From assembly GCA_947570615.1 (NCBI GenBank), contig CANOVJ010000023.1:1-52212 (forward strand): DNA of 52,212 bases. The letters are read 5' to 3'. Under the pieces are notes generated by a model, which was not told the origin of the DNA, made no database searches, and saw only the letters and a program-made list of their open reading frames with translations. Source of the stretch: an uncultured Lachnospiraceae bacterium. Lineage in GTDB: Bacteria; Bacillota; Clostridia; Lachnospirales; Lachnospiraceae. This document shows positions 15,578 to 24,107 of the stretch, piece after piece. Both the position numbers and the translations under genes were made by a program. Within the stretch, counting starts at the first letter, position 1. Each line of letters opens with the position of its first letter.

Positions 15578-16783
15578 GTGGAAAAAATCAAAATGACGAC
15601 ACCCCTGGTGGAGATGGACGGGGATGAGATGACCAGGATTCTCTGGCAGATGATTAAGGATGAGCTTCTGCTCCCGTACATTGATCTGAAGACGGAGTAT
15701 TATGATCTGGGACTTGCTCACAGGAACGAGACCGACGATCAGGTGACGGTGGACAGCGCCAACGCCACGAAGAAATACGGGGTGGCGGTAAAGTGTGCGA
15801 CCATTACGCCCAACGCCGCCAGAATGACTGAGTACAATCTGAAGGAGATGTGGAAAAGCCCCAACGGCACCATCCGCGCGATTCTGGATGGAACCGTGTT
15901 CCGCGCGCCTATTCTGATTAAGGGAATCGTTCCCTATGTGAAAAACTGGACAAAGCCCATCACCATCGCCCGCCATGCTTACGGAGACGTCTACAAAAAT
16001 GTGGAGATCAGGGTTCCCGGTAAGGGAAAGGCGGAGCTGGTCTTTACCGGGGAGGACGGCGCACAGGTGCGGGAGACCATCCACACCTTTGACGGGCCGG
16101 GCATCCTTCAGGGCATCCACAACACGGAAAAATCCATCGCCAGCTTTGCCAGGGCCTGCTTTGGCTATGCCATCGACACCAGGCAGGATCTGTGGTTCGC
16201 CACCAAGGATACCATTTCCAAAAAGTATGACCACACCTTTAAGGATATTTTTCAGGAGATTTATGACGCCGAGTATAAGCAAAAATTCGAGCAGCTTGGC
16301 ATTGAATACTTTTATACCCTCATCGACGACGCGGTTGCCCGTGTGATCCGCTCCGAGGGCGGCTTTATCTGGGCCTGCAAAAACTATGACGGGGACGTGA
16401 TGTCCGACATGGTGGCTACCGCCTACGGGGATCTCTCCATGATGACCTCCGTTCTGGTATCTCCGGAGGGGGTTTATGAGTATGAGGCGGCTCACGGAAC
16501 CGTGCAGCGCCATTATTATAAGCATCTGAAGGGAGAGGAGACCTCCACCAACTCCATCGCCACCATCTTCGCGTGGACAGGCGCGCTGCGAAAGCGCGGG
16601 GAGCTGGACAACATCCCGGAGCTTGCGGCCTTTGCGGATAAGCTGGAGAGGGCCTGCATTCAGACTGTGGAGGATGGAAAGATGACAAAAAGCCTTTCGC
16701 TGATCTCCACCTGCGAGGAGCCTGTGATCTTAAACAGCCTTGATTTTATTAAGGCGATCAGAGAGACGCTGGATACGATGTAA
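15578..16783 (+). CDS. icd: NADP-dependent isocitrate dehydrogenase
   Basis: A 401-residue enzyme that oxidatively decarboxylates isocitrate to 2-oxoglutarate and makes NADPH. It belongs to the homodimeric, eukaryote-like IDH subfamily: [20 protein letters not shown] at the N-terminus, [12 protein letters not shown] in the substrate site, and [17 protein letters not shown] with [11 protein letters not shown] in the cofactor region. AGGAGGT (15561-15567) lies 10 nt before GTG 15578, which I take as the start; ATG 15593 is a less well placed alternative, and ATG 15568 is out of frame. With the Re-citrate synthase it forms the oxidative branch of an incomplete TCA cycle feeding glutamate synthesis. 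No aconitase gene is in the operon, so it must be elsewhere. Confidence 0.95.
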   Translation: MEKIKMTTPLVEMDGDEMTRILWQMIKDELLLPYIDLKTEYYDLGLAHRNETDDQVTVDSANATKKYGVAVKCATITPNAARMTEYNLKEMWKSPNGTIRAILDGTVFRAPILIKGIVPYVKNWTKPITIARHAYGDVYKNVEIRVPGKGKAELVFTGEDGAQVRETIHTFDGPGILQGIHNTEKSIASFARACFGYAIDTRQDLWFATKDTISKKYDHTFKDIFQEIYDAEYKQKFEQLGIEYFYTLIDDAVARVIRSEGGFIWACKNYDGDVMSDMVATAYGDLSMMTSVLVSPEGVYEYEAAHGTVQRHYYKHLKGEETSTNSIATIFAWTGALRKRGELDNIPELAAFADKLERACIQTVEDGKMTKSLSLISTCEEPVILNSLDFIKAIRETLDTM

Positions 16784-16822
16784 ACAAACGCTGTCACGCT
16801 CTGCGTGGCTGAATGTAAAAAG

Positions 16823-16847
16823 AGCTGACCGTGCGGTCAGCTTTTTT
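16823..16847 (+). terminator. Terminator after icd
   Basis: AGCTGACC (16823-16830) and GGTCAGCT (16835-16842) form a perfect 8-bp stem with a GTGC loop and a run of six T residues. Confidence 0.92.
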
Positions 16848-16855
16848 CATGAGAA

Positions 16856-17040
16856 TTATTGCAGAATATTTTCATAGTCCTGCAAGTCATGGTAAATCCC
16901 GATGATATATGCACAGTCATCAACGATCTTATACAACATAAAATTTTAGATGCGGATCTGTGACTTTTTTATGACTTCATATTTTTCTCTGAATACAGCA
17001 TACTCTTGTTTTAGCTTATGCTTTACAGTATAATTTTTTG
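16856..17040 (-). pseudogene. Decayed RelE/ParE-family toxin fragment
   Basis: Read on the minus strand, this stretch gives about 30 residues ending KYEVIKKSQIRI, an in-frame TAA at 16948-16946, then NFMLYKIVDDCAYIIGIYHD and LQDYENILQ up to a TAA at 16856. The second part is characteristic of the C-terminal strands of RelE/ParE toxins (a YKIVDD-like strand, then a Y/H-D core and an L-x-D-Y tail). The upstream half of the gene is missing: beyond about 17040 the frame runs into the ATPase gene on the opposite strand. A likely single change (GAA to TAA) made the internal stop. No antitoxin gene is adjacent. I infer a dead toxin-antitoxin remnant whose 5' part was replaced when the neighbouring operon was joined. 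Confidence 0.7.
17006..17034 (+). promoter_or_regulatory. Predicted promoter of the MoxR/VWA operon
   Basis: TTGTTT (17006-17011) and a consensus TATAAT (17029-17034) are spaced by 17 bp. The start would fall close to 17041, giving a leader of about 20 nt that just includes GGAAGGAGG (17043-17051). The promoter lies inside the RelE remnant. Confidence 0.6.
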
Positions 17041-17059
17041 TAGGAAGGAGGACACAGCC

Positions 17060-18175
17060 ATGGAACACAAGACAGAGATCAGGCCGCCTGTGGAGGAGCG
17101 CTACCGTGCGGAGCTGGAAGCGCTCAGGGCTCTGGACAGGGGCCGAAAGCCCCAAAACTGGCAGCTTTCACCGAAAGCAGTGCGCACATTCATTCTGGGA
17201 AGCCGGGAACCCCTTAGCTGGCAGGGGGAGCAGATCCATATCCGAAAGAAATATCTGGGCAATGACGCGCTGGTGGAGCGCTGTATCATCACGCTGGCGG
17301 GAAACCGGGGGCTGATGCTGGTGGGGGAGCCGGGGACGGCCAAGACCATGCTCTCGGAGCTTTTGTCTGCGGCGATCAGCGGAGTGAGCACCAACACCAT
17401 TCAGGGGACGGCGGGAACCACGGAGGATATGATCAAATATAGCTGGAACTATGCGCTCCTGCTGGCCAGGGGGCCGGTGCGGGAGGCGCTGGTGTCTTCG
17501 CCTCTCTACACTGGCATGGAAAAGGGGATCATCACCCGGTTCGAGGAGATCACCCGCACGCCGGCGGAGATTCAGGACAGTCTGATCAGTGTGCTCAGTG
17601 ACAAGGTGATGAATGTGCCGGAGCTGGGAGAGGAGGGGCTTCTCTTTGCCAGGGAGGGCTTTAATGTGATCGGAACGGCCAATACCAGGGACAAGGGCGT
17701 CAACGAGATGAGCAGCGCCTTAAAGCGCCGCTTTAACTTTGAGACGGTGATGCCGGTGAAGGATGTGGCCATGGAAAAGCAGATTATCATCAGCGAAGTA
17801 GAGTCTCTTGCAGGCCAGGCACAGATCGACATGCCTGTGGACGAGGATGTGGCGGGGCTTCTGGCCTCCACCTACCATGAGCTCCGGGAGGGCGTCTCCT
17901 CCATGGGACACCGGATCGATCGTCCCGCTGCGGTGATGAGCACGGCGGAGGCGGTGTCAGTCTATTACCAGACCATGATGAGCGCCTACTATTACGGCGA
18001 TTCCCGGATGGACCTGGGCGATCTGGTGCGGAATCTGGTGGGAGCCGTCCAGAAGGAAAACAGCGAGGACATGGAAAAGCTGCGCGGTTATTTTGACACG
18101 GTGGTTCGGGATAAGGGAGGAAAAGAGGGCGGCTTATGGAACAGTTATTACGAAGCCAGGAAGTACCTTCGGTAA
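17060..18175 (+). CDS. MoxR-type AAA+ ATPase (YehL-like)
   Basis: A 371-residue AAA+ ATPase, first gene of a five-gene operon. Walker A is GEPGTAKT (89-96), the Walker B-like acidic pair is E162/E163 in TRFEEI, and sensor 1 is in VIGTANTRDKG. The acidic pair FEE in place of the usual DE is common in this branch. MoxR proteins act with VWA-domain partners as chaperone-like machines that insert metals or remodel complexes, and a VWA gene is present two genes on. The order ATPase, DUF5682, VWA, SWIM, DUF4132 matches the E. coli yehL, yehM, yehP, yehQ and yehI families, whose biological role is not established. The start is ATG 17060, with GGAAGGAGG 8 nt upstream. The 3' end overlaps the next gene by 40 nt. 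Confidence 0.88.
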   Translation: MEHKTEIRPPVEERYRAELEALRALDRGRKPQNWQLSPKAVRTFILGSREPLSWQGEQIHIRKKYLGNDALVERCIITLAGNRGLMLVGEPGTAKTMLSELLSAAISGVSTNTIQGTAGTTEDMIKYSWNYALLLARGPVREALVSSPLYTGMEKGIITRFEEITRTPAEIQDSLISVLSDKVMNVPELGEEGLLFAREGFNVIGTANTRDKGVNEMSSALKRRFNFETVMPVKDVAMEKQIIISEVESLAGQAQIDMPVDEDVAGLLASTYHELREGVSSMGHRIDRPAAVMSTAEAVSVYYQTMMSAYYYGDSRMDLGDLVRNLVGAVQKENSEDMEKLRGYFDTVVRDKGGKEGGLWNSYYEARKYLR

Positions 18176-20652
18176 TTCCTGAAGTACCTCCGGTAACTTC
18201 CGAAGTACCTCCGGGATCATGGGATTTGAACAGTCCGGTTCTGTATTTTCCGATCCGGCATCACAGTCCGGCCTGCGGCTTTCATCTGAAAAAGGCCATA
18301 GAGGCATATGAGCCCGACTGTATCCTCATAGAGGGCCCGGAAAACGCGGGGGAGATGATCCCGGTGCTTGCCCATGAGCAGACCAGGGCCCCCGTGGCGC
18401 TGTATTATTTTTTCAGGGACAAAAAGGGGCTCCTGAGTGAGAAAAAGGAAGATTACAGGTGTTATTACCCGTTTCTGGACTGCTCTCCGGAGCTGGTGGC
18501 CCTGCGGGAGGCGAAGGCGCGGGAGATTCCCGCCCGCTTTATCGATCTTTCCTATGCAGAGATCCTGCTGGGAACCAGGAGGGGGAACACTCTTTCCGGG
18601 GCGGACGGCGCAGGAGAGGATGCCGCAAAAGAAAATGATGCGGAAGAAAAGCCGCGGGAATCTGGCAGCTTTCAGTATAACGATGATTATCTGCTCTCCC
18701 GCAGCCGTTATGTCCGTCTTCTCTGTGAAAAAACAGGGCTGCGCAGCTTTGCGGAGTTCTGGGAAAAGTATTTTGAGATAGAGGGCCTTTTTCTGGGGAC
18801 GCAGGAGTTTGTGGAGCGGATGCTGGCATATTGCCGGCTTACCAGAAGCCACACGCCCTGGCAGGAGCCTGAGGATGACGGATGTCTGTTGCGGGAGCGG
18901 TATATGGCGCAGCAGATCGCGCAGGCATCCCGGGATTTTCAGCGGATCCTGGTGGTGACGGGGGGCTTTCACACGCCCGCTCTCACAGAGCTTGTGAAAT
19001 GGCAGGAGGATCATTTTGAGTACATCGGCGAAAGGGTAAAGCTTCATTCCTTCGGGGAGGGGGAGCAGGGCGTTTATCCTCTGGCTTACTCCATGGAGGC
19101 GGCGGACGCGCTGAACGGCTATGCAAGCGGCATGCAGTCTCCGGGCTTTTATCAGCAGGTGTGGGAGGCGCTCATGGCCGGCGAGGAGCCGGAAGGGGTC
19201 TACCGGGAGGCGGTGCTGAATCAGCTTGTGCGGGCGGGACGCGGGGCCCGGAAGAAAAAGGAGGGCATCTCTTCTTATGATGTGATCTGCGCTTTGTCCA
19301 TGGCCAGGGGACTGGCGGCCCTTCGGGGAAAAAGAGAGCCGGGGCTGTATGAGCTGTGGGACGGCGCGCTTTCCTCCTTTGTGAAGGGGGAAAGGAACGC
19401 TTCCACGGATCTGCCCATGCGGATTTTGCAGGAGCTGAATACGGGCAGGCAGACCGGGATTCTGTGCAGGGACGCGAAAAGGCCGCCCCTGCTTTCCGAC
19501 TTCGAGCAGCAGTGCCGCAGGTTTGGCCTTAAGATACAGTCCTCTGCCAGGCAGGAGGTCACGCTGGAGCTTTTCACCAAAAAAAAGCATCTGTCCATGA
19601 GCCGTTTCTTTTATCAGATGGAGTTTCTGGAAACCGGATTTGCTGTCCGCAAAAAGGGCGCAGATCTGGTGGGACGCAGGGACAAAAGCCGGATCAGGGA
19701 GCTCTGGGAGTACCGCTACGGCGCCCAGGTGCTCTCTGCGCTGGTGGATGTGTCCATGGCGGGAGCAACGGTGGCGGAGGCCGCCCGGGCGATGCTGATC
19801 CGGAAATTCGGCGAAAGCACGGACAGCCGGGATGCGGCGGCGCTTCTGGCCAGGGGTTTTCTCATGGGCTTTCTGGAGGAACAGGCGGATATGGGAGCCC
19901 ATATCCGGGAGGTGATCCTGGAGGACGGAGATTTCTTTTCCCTGACGGAAGGGTTTTCCCATCTGCGGATGCTCTATGAGCTTCAGGAGCTGTATCAGGT
20001 GGAGGACGCTGCGGAGCTGTCCGGGCTCCTTCATATTTCCTTTCAGAAGATCGTGCAGCTCCTTCCGTCCATGGCTCAGGTGAAGGAGGAGCAGCTTAAC
20101 GCCTGCATGGAAAGCTGCCTGTCTCTGTACCAGATGACGGGAAAAAAGGGGTTTACCCATTTCCGGCCCGGGCTTCTCACGGCGCTCACCCTTCTTCTTG
20201 AAAAGAAGGATTTGCGGCCGGGGCTTGAGGGAGCCGTGCTGGGTATCCTCTATGGCTATGACAGCGATTACGGGGAGCGGATCGAGGCCGCCGCCGCGGG
20301 CTATCTGCGGGGGACGGAAAAGAGACAGCTTATGAGCGCGGCGTTTTTGCGGGGGCTGTTTTTTACGGCCAGGGATCTGGTGTTCGTCCGGGAAGGATTT
20401 CTTGCGATGATCCATGAGCTGCTCTCGGAGCTGTCCGTGGAGGCGTTTTTGAGGCTGCTGCCGGAGCTTCGTCAGGCGTTCGGATATTTTACGCCGCTGG
20501 AGACTGACCGGATTGCCGGGAGGGCGGCCGCCCTCTGCGGCGGAAAAAAGCGGGAGCTCTTAAAGGGCAGGATGGTGTCTCCCCGGGAATACGCCTATGG
20601 GGAGCAGCTTAACGCCTGGGCAGCACAGCGCAGCGCCCGGGAGAGCGGATGA
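18136..20652 (+). CDS. DUF5682 protein (YehM-like), partner of the MoxR/VWA system
   Basis: An 838-residue protein. The conserved core begins at about residue 35 with VLYFPIRHHSPACGFHL and DCILIEGPENAGEMIP, followed by ILVVTGGFHTPAL near 270. These conserved His/Glu/Gly motifs mark the DUF5682 family, found almost always beside a MoxR ATPase and a VWA protein. Its biochemical activity is unknown; the HHSPAC motif suggests a metal or catalytic site (inference). The rest is mainly alpha-helical. ATG 18136 lies within the ATPase gene, with GAGGG just upstream, so translation is coupled. The first 30 residues come from a 21-bp tandem repeat and are probably not functional. There is no signal peptide or membrane segment, so it is cytoplasmic. 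Confidence 0.8.
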   Translation: MEQLLRSQEVPSVIPEVPPVTSEVPPGSWDLNSPVLYFPIRHHSPACGFHLKKAIEAYEPDCILIEGPENAGEMIPVLAHEQTRAPVALYYFFRDKKGLLSEKKEDYRCYYPFLDCSPELVALREAKAREIPARFIDLSYAEILLGTRRGNTLSGADGAGEDAAKENDAEEKPRESGSFQYNDDYLLSRSRYVRLLCEKTGLRSFAEFWEKYFEIEGLFLGTQEFVERMLAYCRLTRSHTPWQEPEDDGCLLRERYMAQQIAQASRDFQRILVVTGGFHTPALTELVKWQEDHFEYIGERVKLHSFGEGEQGVYPLAYSMEAADALNGYASGMQSPGFYQQVWEALMAGEEPEGVYREAVLNQLVRAGRGARKKKEGISSYDVICALSMARGLAALRGKREPGLYELWDGALSSFVKGERNASTDLPMRILQELNTGRQTGILCRDAKRPPLLSDFEQQCRRFGLKIQSSARQEVTLELFTKKKHLSMSRFFYQMEFLETGFAVRKKGADLVGRRDKSRIRELWEYRYGAQVLSALVDVSMAGATVAEAARAMLIRKFGESTDSRDAAALLARGFLMGFLEEQADMGAHIREVILEDGDFFSLTEGFSHLRMLYELQELYQVEDAAELSGLLHISFQKIVQLLPSMAQVKEEQLNACMESCLSLYQMTGKKGFTHFRPGLLTALTLLLEKKDLRPGLEGAVLGILYGYDSDYGERIEAAAAGYLRGTEKRQLMSAAFLRGLFFTARDLVFVREGFLAMIHELLSELSVEAFLRLLPELRQAFGYFTPLETDRIAGRAAALCGGKKRELLKGRMVSPREYAYGEQLNAWAAQRSARESG
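18160..18216 (+). repeat. 2.7 copies of a 21-bp tandem repeat at the ATPase/DUF5682 junction
   Basis: GAAGTACC is repeated at 18160, 18181 and 18202 with a 21-bp period. The first copy holds the ATPase stop codon (TAA, 18173-18175). In the DUF5682 frame the copies encode EVPSVIP, EVPPVTS and EVPPG. This looks like slippage duplication of the ATPase 3' end that lengthened the N-terminus of the next protein. Confidence 0.7.
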
Positions 20653-20728
20653 GCCGCCGCGCGTTTCGGATCAGGCAGGCGTCTGTGTGGGGCGCAGCGG
20701 ACGGTGCAGAAAAGGAGTGAGGGGCAGG

Positions 20729-21856
20729 ATGAATACCAGTCAGATGAACAGATGGAGGCTGATTCTGGGCGGCTTTGCGAAGGACCGGCTTGCCTTCGGG
20801 GAGGGGGCCGCGCTGGAGAACGGGATCTCCTGCGTGGATCTGGAGGATGTGCTGGATTTTCTTTATAACAGGGAACAGGGGGAGGATGTGCGCAGGCAGG
20901 GAGGCACCCAGGAGAGCCATCTGATGGCGGCTGAGTGGATCACCCGGATCCGCAGGCTCTTTCCCGGAGAGACGGTGGAAATTCTGGAGCGCCACGCGCT
21001 GGAGCATTACGGGATGACGGAGCTTCTGGCCGATAAGGAGGTTCTGGAGAAGTTAGAGCCCAATCAGGAGCTGCTCAAAACCATTTTACAGCTTAAGCAT
21101 CTGATGAAGGGGGATGTGCTGGACCAGGCCCGGCGGATTGTAAGGAAGGTGGCCGGGGAGATTGCGGAGAGGTTAAGCCAGGATATCCGCCGCTCCCTTC
21201 TGGGAAGAGTGGACAGAAATTCCGCAAGCGCCATTCCCTCCATGAGGAATCTGGACATTCAGAAGACCATCCGCAGGAACTTAAAGCACTATGACCCCGA
21301 GCAGGAGCGTCTGGTGCTGGAGCGGGTGTATTTTAACAGCCGCGTGCGGCGTTTTTGCAAATGGCGTGTGATCATTGCGGTGGACGAGAGCGGCTCCATG
21401 CTGGACTCGGTGATCCACAGCGCGGTGATGGCGGGGATTTTTGCCGGACTTCCCATGCTGGATACCCGTCTGGTGATCTTTGACACTCAGGTGGTGGATT
21501 TAAGCGGTTATCTGGACGATCCGGTGGCCACTCTGATGAGCATTCAGCTCGGAGGAGGAACTTATATCGCGGGGGCCCTGCAGTATTGCGAATCTCTCGT
21601 CGAGAATCCCCACAGAACCATGGTGGTGCTGGTCTCCGATCTGTGTGAGGGGGGAAGTATCCAGGGGCTTTTGGGTGTCAGCCGGGGGATTATTGAGAGC
21701 GGCGCGAAGCTGATCTGTCTGACGGCTCTGGATATGGACGCCAATCCGGCCTATGACCGTCGCACGGCTCAGAAGCTGGCGGACCTTGGCGCCCATGTGG
21801 GGGCCATGACGCCGGAGGCCCTGGGGGATTTTATGGGAAGGATCATGAACGCTTAG
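20729..21856 (+). CDS. VWA-domain protein (YehP-like)
   Basis: A 375-residue protein with a helical N-terminal half and a C-terminal von Willebrand factor A domain (about 210-375). The metal-ion-dependent adhesion site is complete: D219, S221 and S223 in VDESGS, T278 in GGGTY and D304 in VSDLCEGG. This predicts a Mg-dependent protein-binding surface, the usual partner of MoxR ATPases. At 375 residues it is about the size of E. coli YehP. I chose ATG 20729, with AAAAGGAG and GAGGGG upstream; the reading frame is open further upstream but overlaps the DUF5682 end in another frame. It ends 10 nt before the next gene. Confidence 0.9.
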   Translation: MNTSQMNRWRLILGGFAKDRLAFGEGAALENGISCVDLEDVLDFLYNREQGEDVRRQGGTQESHLMAAEWITRIRRLFPGETVEILERHALEHYGMTELLADKEVLEKLEPNQELLKTILQLKHLMKGDVLDQARRIVRKVAGEIAERLSQDIRRSLLGRVDRNSASAIPSMRNLDIQKTIRRNLKHYDPEQERLVLERVYFNSRVRRFCKWRVIIAVDESGSMLDSVIHSAVMAGIFAGLPMLDTRLVIFDTQVVDLSGYLDDPVATLMSIQLGGGTYIAGALQYCESLVENPHRTMVVLVSDLCEGGSIQGLLGVSRGIIESGAKLICLTALDMDANPAYDRRTAQKLADLGAHVGAMTPEALGDFMGRIMNA

Positions 21857-21866
21857 GAGAGAGCCA

Positions 21867-24086
21867 ATGGATGCCTTAAAATCTATGATCGAAAAAGTGG
21901 ACGACGATTATCTGACCGGGCTCAGCAATAAGGGGACGCTGAAACGGGCATATAAGGATCTGGAGCAGGAGACGCCCTCTCTCACATGGCAGGAGGGGCA
22001 GGCGCAGGTGAAGCTGAAGGAGGAGACCTGTCTTCTGCGCATGCCTCTGGGGGAGAGCAGCTGCACTTGTCCTTCCCGCAGCATTTGCCGGCACATTCTG
22101 ACGGCGGTGCTGTGGATGAAGGGGGAGCTGGCCTTTGGAAAAGAAGCCGCGCAGGAGCCTTCCGGTGCGTCGGAGCCGGGGGAGGCGGGGAGGGCGGACG
22201 CTGCCAGTGAAGCCGGGCAGGAGGAAAATGCCGGATTCACGGAATTGCTCTGTATTCCCGTGGACCGTCTCAGGCGGGCCTGCGGGGGTAAGCGCTATGG
22301 CCAGCTTCTGTCCCATATGCGGGCGGGAGAGCTGCCACCCATGACGGAGAGCTCCATTGTGACGGTGAGCCTTCCCTGGGAGAATGCCACGGTCAGGCTC
22401 CTTACGCCTTTTGAATATAGCTCATGTAGCTGCCACAGGAGCGATCTGTGTCCCCATAAGGCGCAGGCGCTTCTGGCATATCAGGTTCACAGGAAAAGAC
22501 ATACCCTGGAGGAGCTGGAAAAGCTCCTGGAGCCGGATACGGTGTGGGAGGAGGAGCTGGTAAGACAGGCGGGAGAAAGCATCTGTGAGGAGCTCTGCCA
22601 GCAGCTCTGCACGGGGCTTTCCAGAGCGTCAGCCGAAGCGGCCGGGAGTCTTGTGCGGCTTGCGGTGATTGCACACCGGGCGGGGCTGGCCCGGCCGGAA
22701 GGGATGCTTCGGGAGGCGGCCGCATACTATGAGCAGTATTTTGCCCGCTCCGCCCGCTTTCGGGGAGGGGAGCTGATGGGGAAATTACTCGCCCTTTACC
22801 GCACCGCCCACAGGCTTTCCAGGGCGGAGGGCGGGGAGGAGATCCGCCTGCTGGCGGGCTCCTTTCGGGACGCCTATCTGCCTGTGGGAGATCTTCATCT
22901 GGTGGGAATGGGAGCCAGGTCCTTCTTAAGCAGGACGGGGTACGCGGGAGAGATCTACTATTTTCTGGAGACGGGCCAGAGGAGATGGTACACCTGGACG
23001 GATGCACGGCCTGCCTTTTATGAGGGAAGGGATAACAGGAGACCGGTTCCTTCCGGGAGCGCGCCTGCTCCCTGGGGATTAAACTGCAGCCGGGAAACGC
23101 TCCAGAGCCTTTCCTTTGACCTGCGAAATGCCAGAGTCGCCTCCGGCAGGCGGCTTTCGGCCAGTCAGGAATGCCATGGGGAGGCCACGGGGAACCGCAG
23201 CATGGAGCAGGAGGAAATCAGGCAGATGATCTGGTGGGATTATGAGAAGCTGCTTCTGGATTCCATCAGGCGCAGGGACGCAGAGCGGGGATACGGGGAG
23301 GAGGATTACGCAGAGGAAAGTCCTGCGGAGTATTCCCAAAGGAGAGAATATCCCGTGCTTGTGGGAGCGGTGAGGTGGGATGAGGCCTCCTTCGATAAGG
23401 TACGGCAGCGGTTTTCCTGGAATATGTACGATACGGAGGGCAGAAGACTCTGTATCTCTGTGAACTATACGAAGCAGGAGGGACTGGTGATCGGCCTGCT
23501 GGAGCGGTTAGAGCAGCGCCTTGGGAAGCGCTGCGCGGGAAATATTGTTTTTTTCGGCTCCTTTTATATGGATGAGGAGGGCGGGCTCTGTCTCTATCCC
23601 ATCGAATTTTTTGTGGGGGACGGGAAGTCCGGGCTCTCTCCGGAGAGAGATGATGCCGGGGCTTACGGAAATCTCTCCCAAGAAAATCGGAAAGGCTGCG
23701 AAGCCCTTCCCGGGGCAGACCCGGACGTTTCCCTGGGAGAAGGTCTTGTCTCCATGGAGATTCTGGAGAGTATGGAGGGGTATTGCCGACAGGTGCGGGG
23801 CCTTGTGGAGGATCTGTTTATCAGCGGCCTTGTCTCCCTGACGGAGGAGACCCTTTCCTGGCTGGAGCGCCTTTCCCGGGAGGGGGAGCAGATGGGACTG
23901 CACCAGGCGGGCCTGGAGCTTATGCAGATTCACAGGATCTTAACGGGCAGGAGACATCAGATGGAATTTTCACCGGAGCTGGCGGTGGAGGCTCTTGGCA
24001 GGCTGGCGGCTTATCTGGACGCCTGTCAGGAGAGGCTTCTGAGGGATAAGGCGCTTGTGGCTTTGCAGGGCGGGCAGATACAATAA
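21867..24086 (+). CDS. Protein with two SWIM zinc-finger motifs (YehQ-like)
   Basis: A 739-residue protein. Two SWIM-type CxCx(n)CxH zinc-binding motifs are visible: C66-C68-C74-H76 (CTCPSRSICRH) and C187-C189-C195-H197 (CSCHRSDLCPH). SWIM fingers bind DNA or proteins. A low-complexity Ala/Glu/Gly linker (about 93-122) separates them. The C-terminal 500 residues are helical, with no family I can name beyond YehQ-like. GGAGAG precedes the ATG, and the gene lies 10 nt after the VWA gene. As the only operon member with a nucleic-acid-binding type of domain, it may define the target of the ATPase-VWA machine (inference). Confidence 0.82.
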   Translation: MDALKSMIEKVDDDYLTGLSNKGTLKRAYKDLEQETPSLTWQEGQAQVKLKEETCLLRMPLGESSCTCPSRSICRHILTAVLWMKGELAFGKEAAQEPSGASEPGEAGRADAASEAGQEENAGFTELLCIPVDRLRRACGGKRYGQLLSHMRAGELPPMTESSIVTVSLPWENATVRLLTPFEYSSCSCHRSDLCPHKAQALLAYQVHRKRHTLEELEKLLEPDTVWEEELVRQAGESICEELCQQLCTGLSRASAEAAGSLVRLAVIAHRAGLARPEGMLREAAAYYEQYFARSARFRGGELMGKLLALYRTAHRLSRAEGGEEIRLLAGSFRDAYLPVGDLHLVGMGARSFLSRTGYAGEIYYFLETGQRRWYTWTDARPAFYEGRDNRRPVPSGSAPAPWGLNCSRETLQSLSFDLRNARVASGRRLSASQECHGEATGNRSMEQEEIRQMIWWDYEKLLLDSIRRRDAERGYGEEDYAEESPAEYSQRREYPVLVGAVRWDEASFDKVRQRFSWNMYDTEGRRLCISVNYTKQEGLVIGLLERLEQRLGKRCAGNIVFFGSFYMDEEGGLCLYPIEFFVGDGKSGLSPERDDAGAYGNLSQENRKGCEALPGADPDVSLGEGLVSMEILESMEGYCRQVRGLVEDLFISGLVSLTEETLSWLERLSREGEQMGLHQAGLELMQIHRILTGRRHQMEFSPELAVEALGRLAAYLDACQERLLRDKALVALQGGQIQ

Positions 24087-24107
24087 TGAACAGGGGGTAA
24101 TGGGATC

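Noticed and set aside
18217-20415. A 732-codon open frame on the minus strand opposite the DUF5682 gene
   Set aside because: It is a by-product of GC-rich codon use; it has no ribosome binding site, low-complexity His/Arg/Pro content and no domain, and lies fully opposite a well-supported gene.
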